Source: Strongylocentrotus droebachiensis (Eukaryota; Echinodermata; Echinoidea; Camarodonta; Strongylocentrotidae). Taken from it: 64,000 nucleotides of DNA. The notes beneath the pieces are model-generated. The model worked only from the letters and a program-made list of their open reading frames with translations, was not told the origin of the DNA and did no database searches. Position numbers and translations under genes: made by a program. The stretch is from the NCBI GenBank assembly GCA_035222895.1, contig JAVYIG010000892.1, forward strand, positions 248,001 through 312,000. The letters run 5' to 3'. Shown one piece after another: positions 58,441-64,000 of this stretch (its first letter is position 1; every line of letters begins with the position of its first letter).

Positions 58441-60255
58441 TCAATATACAAGAGTGCTCGAACTACACAGTATGCCATCAATGTCATGGAAAATTCTACA
58501 AAACTCAAGCACACAATATAAGTACACGTATGATTAAAGCACGCAAGCTCGACTCCAGCCCTGTTGCCAACTCACTCAGCATTTCATATCTCGCCTGGAG
58601 TACTGATTGATCCTATTTGTAGTTCATTGTTAGTATAACAGTATCACCATTGTTGGTGTTAAGTGGATTAAAGCTTTGAGCTGTTGAGAAAACATGCTCC
58701 CCAATAATAAAAAATACACCGCAAAAATGGGGGGTTTACAAAGGGAAGCTGGTAAAATTCAGTCTGAAAATTAGCAGTATTTTCTCTTCTCTCCCCCCTG
58801 CCCCCTTCTATTCCCTCTCTCTCTCTCACTCCTTGACTCTCCGTGAAAAAAACAAATTTCAATGATTAAAAAGCCATAACTGACATTTTCTCAAATCAAT
58901 TAATTCATTTGGATATATTCAGCACAACACAACAATTTAATTCCATAATCAATTTGCAGTACAATGACCTTTTTTCTGTAGATATATAATTAATTTCATT
59001 CTTGCATGAATTGTTTATGAATCCTGTCATCAACTGAATAGACGATGATGAAAAAAAGAAAAATAAATATCTTCCTATGCAATAAGTGGTGACTCATTTT
59101 CCATCAACTCCACAAACTGCTTACTTTCAATATCAGGTAAATTCATAATGCAGCTTTTCTAAATTAGTCTGTGCACGCACAGTTGTGGATACTGGATGTC
59201 CTACCGCAAATATAAAGCACGTTTTCCAAATCGTTGTTAATCTGACTGTTCGGGATTCCCTTTGTCTTAGTCATCACCGCCGTGTATGCCTGAATATTTT
59301 TTCAATCAACATTTAATATCCTGGATATGACTGTATTAAGTTCCAACTGCACGATATATACAACGTGGATTAGTTGAAATATCAGCTATATTTAGGGCTT
59401 TCGTTGCTAGCATCGAAGTTCATGAATAGTTCAGGCGAAAGCTAATATTCATCACCGTCACTGCTGACGCAGGCTTGCGTGCATCAAGGATATTACATAA
59501 GTCCATTAGCTTATAACAAGCTGATCTGACCTGCTATTTTTAGTTTATAAGGATTAATTGACTGACCCATGAAACGATTATGAAACATGTTATATGATCT
59601 GATTGTGAGGCATTCAAAATATTTTTGTCATTCTAATTTAGGCTGATTTATATTTTCCATATCATAGCTCTGTGCGGTTGGTGTTGCTTACTTTTTAGGC
59701 ACGACATTAAATTGAAATTCATGATGATCACCTGAATGATATTATGCTCATACATGTACATACAACATGTAAATCTTCTGTTTTGGAACCAGATGGGCGT
59801 CAACTCATATACTTTAACACAGAGCTAAACCTTGTTTGGCTCTAAACAGACCAAATGATCATGGAACTCTTAGAAAAGTTCAATAATTGCAGTTTTATAA
59901 TAAAGCAAGAAATGGTCCATATCTTTTGTTCTGCAGATTCTCTCTTGGTTTGCTGCGCAGACAAAAATGCCATGCTTTTAAAGAAAAGCCTCCACATGTA
60001 TGTTTGTTCTTTCATAAAACCAGCAACAGACTAAACGTAACTGAAGATGAGGAAACCTCCTTTCTATGTTTGTCAAGAATAGTTCCTCTTTAAAACCAAG
60101 CACCTATGTACATGTAAATAGAATAAAAATGTCATAAATAAGGTGTAGGCATAATGTACATGTCCCACATATTGTATTGTGTGTGCCTAACTACTCCCAG
60201 ATTTTTTGTACTGGTATTGTATTCATATGAGCCTATCGACTCCCCCAGTGCCTAC
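58441..60255. other. Intron segment, nothing identified
   Basis: AT-rich. A CT run lies at 58813-58829 and one diverged copy of the dispersed motif at about 59812-59845 (TTTAACACAGAGCTAAACC). No second exon recognised before the one at 60256. Confidence 0.55.
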
Positions 60256-60329
60256 CTCTTGTATTAGTAGCAGCATCGGCCAGCCGCTGGAATGCATCCA
60301 AGAACGCTGACAGGACTGTGATGGTGGCC
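60256..60329 (-). CDS. MTSS1/MTSS2-like I-BAR protein, internal exon (exon 3 by human numbering)
   Basis: On the minus strand an acceptor (GTGTGTTTAG, AG at 60331-60330) precedes 74 coding bases and a donor follows (AGAG|GTAGGC). The first base completes an Arg codon from the upstream exon; then the frame reads ATITVLSA and FLDAFQRLADAATNTR, leaving G. Human MTSS1 has FLDAFQKVADMATNTRG in the same place. This is the first-to-second helix region of the IMD domain. The exon is short, open in only this frame with both splice sites, and phase-compatible with 63724-63785 upstream and 1859-1943 downstream, which makes the call strong. Confidence 0.93.
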
Positions 60330-60440
60330 CTAAACACACAAACAAGGAAAGAGAAACAGAAAAATAAAGAGATTGGATGATTAATGATAAGATGACATCA
60401 GAGTCAAGGCATCTGACAGCAGGCTATCTGTACTGTCAAT

Positions 60441-60819
60441 AGGCCTGCCTTCATCAGCTCGAGATTGCCAAATATCCCGCTATTTTAACTTTCCCGATCA
60501 CAAATTATCCAGTTAATTTGCGTCTTCATCAGCCCGAAGTTGCAATTAGCGGGATATTTGGTCAAGATAATCATCCCAAGATATCTTAGGCTAATTTGCA
60601 AAATATCCCGCTATTTGTCCGGTGCATCTTCACCAGCCGGAAGACTTGCACTATGCGCGAATGCTGAGCAAAATATCTTGAGCTAATTTCTCGAGCTCGA
60701 ATTTCAAGTTTCAAAGTCAAGTCTCAAGCTGGTGAAGAAGCAATTTGTAAGTTCAGGATTATTTCCCAAATTAGAAATAGCGGGCTATTTGACAATCTTG
60801 AGCTGATGAGGACAGGCCT
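60441..60819. mobile_element. MITE with TCATCAGCTCGAG / AATATCCCGCTATTT ends, copy 2
   Basis: The left end AGGCCTGCCTTCATCAGCTC followed by GAGATTGCCAAATATCCCGC is mirrored by GCGGGCTATTTGACAATCTT and GAGCTGATGAGGACAGGCCT on the right. It shares these ends and the CCCAAGATATCTTAGGC block with the copy at 44916-45168, but is longer and more rearranged inside, with a second set of TCTTCATCAGCCCGA-type units, as if internally duplicated. Confidence 0.78.
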
Positions 60820-61117
60820 AATGTCTCAATAAACCAGAAGGACCATCTACTATCTCACTGTGCTGTATGATGTACGAACCTTTAAACAGGCCTCTTTGCA
60901 GGTAAATATACATGTGCGATAGATGTCCGTAGTTTCAGTTGTGTTTCAACTTCCAAACCAAATCTCTTATAAATAGGATCTCTTCTGTTCATCTCAAGTT
61001 TTAAGATCATAAAATATGAGGTTCATATAAGTAATACAGTATCTGTATTTCATATTTTGTCATTTAGGTGATTAAGCAAGTATCAGATGTACCCACCTTT
61101 ACATTCAGCTTTCAGGG

Positions 61118-61477
61118 TAGCTTATAATCTAGGCGGAGTGCCGAGCTTTTTTCTTTGCTGCTAGACTAACCCTAAGCAGAACGTCTGATACGGCGAGACT
61201 ACGAACCGTGAGTCGCGAAGCGGCTCACCGCCTATACTCACTGGTCTAGCTTTAGTCGTTGTTTTTTTATTATCGACCCTGAATCCGTGGCAGTTTTCGT
61301 ACGAAAAACTGCCACGGATTCATGGTCGATAATAAAAAAAACAACGACTAAAGCTAGACCAGTGAGTATAGGCGGTGCGCGGCTCACGGTTCGTAGTCTC
61401 GCCGTATCAGACGTTCTGCTTAAGGTTAGTCTAGCAGCAAAGAAAAAAGCTCGGCACTCCGCCTAGATTATAGGCTA
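61118..61477. mobile_element. 360 bp foldback element with 9 bp target duplication
   Basis: Almost the whole element is one inverted repeat: arms of about 180 bases beginning TAGCTTATAATCTAGGCGGA, meeting at TTTTCGTACGAAAA (about 61300) with practically no loop. Few mismatches separate the arms. CTTTCAGGG occurs directly before (61109-61117) and directly after (61478-61486) it, a perfect 9 bp duplication. The 9 bp duplication and long terminal repeats fit a Mutator-like (MULE) non-autonomous element. It carries no coding frame. Confidence 0.88.
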
Positions 61478-63548
61478 CTTTCAGGGAGGATTCATTCAGA
61501 AATCAGGGAGGTTTCTATCAATGGCATACAGCATAATAGAAATAATCTTTCCAATCTATCAAAAATCAAATTATCAGGGAAGGTTTAAGCATCTCTGAAG
61601 TATGGTGCATACATGTTGGTCACATCCCTTTTGTGACTAAAAAATGTTAAGTTTTTTTCAGAAGTGATCTTACAGTTTCAAGTTTCGTATATAGAGCTTG
61701 GGAAGAAAAAAATTCAGGTTGATTTATAAATTCATGAAACATTATATTGACTATTCAATAAGTTTTCATGTCACAATTATTCTGTTTGAATCCTTAGTGT
61801 CATTTGTAATTATACTTGCAAGCTAGCATTCACTGTCACTATTAAATGTGGCAGACATACATGAAACCAATAAATTGAAATGCGCACAATTTCCTCCGAC
61901 TGGGTTTACTCTTCATTTCACACAGAGCCATGGGGTAGACAGTAAGCAATTAAATTAAGTTTCATTAGCCCGACCCCTCGTGGCTAGGCACAGCTTGTTA
62001 CTGTTACCGGTAAGAGGGCAAAACGATAGAACGCACAACAATGGGACGCCAGTCAGTCAATGGCAAGCCAGTAACTTTTCAATATCATCGATAAAACGAG
62101 ACTTGAACAGTAAAGAAGAGGGGTACTACACTCTCCTCTTGGCGATGTCTAATTATTAAACTCTCCTCGACATCCCCTAGAGTACGTATTTAGATACATA
62201 GATAGGAAATGAATCTATAAGCCCAAAATGTCATCATAACTGCCTTGATATACGGCCGCTTTTATTTCCCTCTCATACCGCCATAAAGCATGAAAGATTG
62301 TTCACTAAGAGATGACTCATCTTTTTGTATAAATTGTGGATACGAAAGGCCGAGCAAGCTGTATGATTATGACGGAGAATTAGTGAAGCGGGCTAAATGT
62401 AAGCAATCTGCCCTGCCAGTGACAAAATTGGCCGAGCGTGCATTCTGCTTCCGTGACAGTAATCACTCCAAGGATCGTCTCGTAAATGTTTGCTTTTGAT
62501 CCGTGTTTGCCGAAGAATCCCGCCTAATTCATGTTTTGTTTCCGACTAATGAAAGATTCATGCTGCATGTCATCTATGTGAATCTTTATCTCAACACAAA
62601 AATGGGATGTGTTTCATCTCCTTCAATTTTCAGTGATTCTTTTGTAGCATCCAAGCATAACAGACAAACGTAATTAAAATATTTTGTTCCAGAGAAAAAG
62701 CATGATTCACAATTTCAAACAACATACAATGCTCATAAATCTTCATCATATAATCTTATGAAAACTAAGTACTGTAACCTCCATTTTAAATCAGACATGG
62801 AAATGATTGGTCATTGCAATAAAATGAATATCAACTGAAAAAACAGGACCATATGTCACTCTATTTCTTCTTTTCATTCCCAAACTAACGAACAGGAAAT
62901 CATATCACTGCATTTCAGACACACATAGCAAGCAGAGTCGATTAAAAAAGACTCCCTTTTGTTTCTGCACAGCGCATGTGTTAGGAAGGTGCTAATATCA
63001 ACAAATGCTGCACATGTTACTGAACAGCTGTAAATTAACAATTGGTCAACATCTGTTTAGCTAATGTGTGCTGTTCATGTGTTCAACACACATGTAGCCC
63101 TTCACACTTACGTTAAAGATGACTGGAAGGCCTACATGCATAATGTATGCAAGACCACGACACACAGTACTGGAGATGAAAATTTGCATGTTCACTAAAG
63201 TACTTTTTTTATTATGACTGAACTTTACTTGACTTACCAGTATTTTTATAAAAGTTGATTGAAAGATTGAAAATCACACAGGAAGTATTTATGCACGGTG
63301 AAATTTACTCAAGAAAGGGTGTGTAACAAAGGAAAGTTGGGGAAATTTCAGAAATATACCAGAAATCAACAAGAAGTATTTTGGGGGAGGGCAATATTGT
63401 AAACAAGGAGGAATGTGTAATTTATAAGGTAGTGATGAGCTTCTGGAAATGAAACCTATCACAGTACTAATACGCTGAAGCTCATATTTCAGGGCACTGT
63501 ACACAAACAGCCTCCTGCAGTTTGACTTTTGATGAGTGAGAGTTTATT

Positions 63549-63612
63549 GAGAGCCAAAAGGGTATTAACTTTGTGTTAAAATGTTCGGAGTTAACACCCT
63601 TCTGGCTCCAAA
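63549..63612. repeat. Inverted pair of the dispersed GTTAACACCCTTCTGGCTC motif
   Basis: GAGCCAAAAGGGTATTAACT and, 15-20 bases later, AGTTAACACCCTTCTGGCTC face each other and could form a hairpin. Single copies of the same motif occur near 21247, 24850, 36156, 45318 and 59812. Confidence 0.6.
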
Positions 63613-63723
63613 CAGATGAAATGTCCTTTCAAGTTTATACATGGACAATGAATATCCAAAGTTGTTGTGTTATTAGAGTCATGTGTGATATGAGAAGTAT
63701 TGAATGGGGAAGTTAAAACATAC

Positions 63724-63785
63724 CTGAGTTGTGTGTGAAGCTTGCCTGCCTTACTGGAGAAATCATCCCAAAGAGGTGAATGTGA
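63724..63785 (-). CDS. MTSS1/MTSS2-like I-BAR protein, exon 2-equivalent
   Basis: On the minus strand the acceptor CTATTTTACAG (AG at 63787-63786) precedes 62 coding bases, followed by donor CTCAG|GTATGT. Translation SHSPLWDDFSSKAGKLHTQL plus AG of the next codon. Human MTSS1 reads YPVWEDFINKAGKLQSQLR at the corresponding place near its N terminus. The exon starts in phase 0 and ends two bases into an Arg codon completed by the exon at 60256-60329. The upstream first exon, with the start codon and promoter, must lie to the right of the window. Confidence 0.92.
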
Positions 63786-64000
63786 CTGTAAAATAGAGAA
63801 AAAATAAAATAAAAAGATATAGCAGATTTAGCATCAAAGATACACTGTATGACACAACCCTCGTTATATACATTCGTTTGAAAATACATGTACATGACAG
63901 CACAGAGGTTAGATTAGTAGTCTTGAAACCAGAAGATCCGAAGTTCAAATCTAAATCAGTGAGGGGGTAAAGTAGTTTTTAGGCCTTATCTACATGTACA
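63786..64000 (-). other. Intron upstream of exon 2-equivalent (partial)
   Basis: Ends at the acceptor 63787-63786 and continues beyond the window. It contains the SINE-like fragment at about 63901-63960. Confidence 0.8.
63901..63960 (+). mobile_element. tRNA-derived SINE head, remnant
   Basis: GAGGTTAGATTAGTAGTCTTG resembles a pol III A-box region and CCGAAGTTCAAATCTAAATC a B-box / T-arm, spaced about 33 bases as in a tRNA. It is too diverged to fold as a functional tRNA. ACATGTACATG immediately precedes it. Confidence 0.45.

Larger units (their letters stand above)
1944..60255 (-). other. 58.3 kb intron of the MTSS-like gene
   Basis: This interval joins the donor after the exon at 60256-60329 (G|GTAGGC) to the acceptor before the exon at 1859-1943. 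The phases fit: the upstream exon leaves one base (G) and the downstream exon supplies GT, giving a Gly codon at the point where the human protein also has Gly. All large mobile elements of this window lie inside it. The intron is transcribed from right to left, so the DIRS element is sense and the XPG-type transposon antisense to the host transcript. Confidence 0.85.
60330..63723 (-). other. 3.4 kb intron of the MTSS-like gene
   Basis: Bounded by the donor AG|GTATGT at 63723 and the acceptor at 60331-60330. It contains the MITE at 60441-60819 and the foldback at 61118-61477, an AT-rich remainder, and an inverted pair of the dispersed motif at 63549-63612. A 69-codon plus-strand frame at 62290-62499 looks protein-like but has no support. 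Confidence 0.88.

Noticed and set aside
58046..58537. 163-codon plus-strand frame
   Set aside because: It crosses a tRNA-like repeat and an AGT run, and contains no conserved motif.
62290..62499. 69-codon plus-strand frame with protein-like composition (CINCGYERPSKLYDYDGELV)
   Set aside because: No known family, no splice or promoter context, opposite strand to the host gene and shorter than many chance frames here.
63901..63960. tRNA gene
   Set aside because: A- and B-box-like words are present but the acceptor and other arms do not pair; better explained as a SINE remnant.

Overview
This is animal genomic DNA with no bacterial features. It is AT-rich and non-coding for most of its length, with spliced exons, microsatellites and many DNA transposons. 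The abundance of ACATGTACATG-type motifs, a DIRS-type retrotransposon, a large XPG-domain DNA transposon and the exon sequences all suit a marine invertebrate. An echinoderm such as a sea urchin is my best guess, but the sequence does not prove it.

The host gene is a homologue of MTSS1/MTSS2 (missing-in-metastasis/ABBA, I-BAR/IMD domain), on the minus strand. Three consecutive, phase-compatible exons are visible: 63724-63785, 60256-60329 and 1859-1943. They encode part of the N-terminal IMD helices. A 3.4 kb intron separates the first two and a 58.3 kb intron the last two. The first exon(s) lie beyond the right edge and the rest of the gene beyond the left edge. Nearly everything else in the window is therefore intronic. 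Just downstream of the 1859-1943 exon, the end of that exon, its donor site and flanking intron appear as a ladder of decayed tandem copies (1137-1890).

The long intron is full of mobile elements. The most notable is a 6.8 kb DNA transposon (26167-32967). It has roughly 330 bp inverted termini with iterated subterminal repeats, and one uninterrupted 1460-codon frame. The protein has N-terminal zinc-finger-like clusters, a presumed transposase core, an XPG/FEN1-like (PIN-fold) nuclease and a Cys-rich CXC-like tail; it is closest in design to the Academ superfamily. The second is a 5.9 kb DIRS-like tyrosine-recombinase retrotransposon on the minus strand (38376-44292). Its architecture is textbook (inverted terminal repeats plus an internal complementary region matching both ends), but its genes are broken. 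The catalytic RT box is missing and a tyrosine-recombinase arginine is replaced.

Smaller elements include a 360 bp foldback with a perfect 9 bp target duplication (61118-61477), two TTAA-flanked MITEs (9472-10003, 51161-51527), and a 140 bp foldback (22545-22684). There are also two copies of a 1 kb non-autonomous element with TACCGTATTTG ends. One is nested in another repeat (23658-24840); the other carries a private 226 bp palindrome (45633-46674). Several further MITE and SINE remnants are listed. Between these, the intron is ordinary AT-rich sequence with pyrimidine tracts, poly-C runs and CA repeats. I found no RNA genes, CRISPR arrays or further convincing coding exons.
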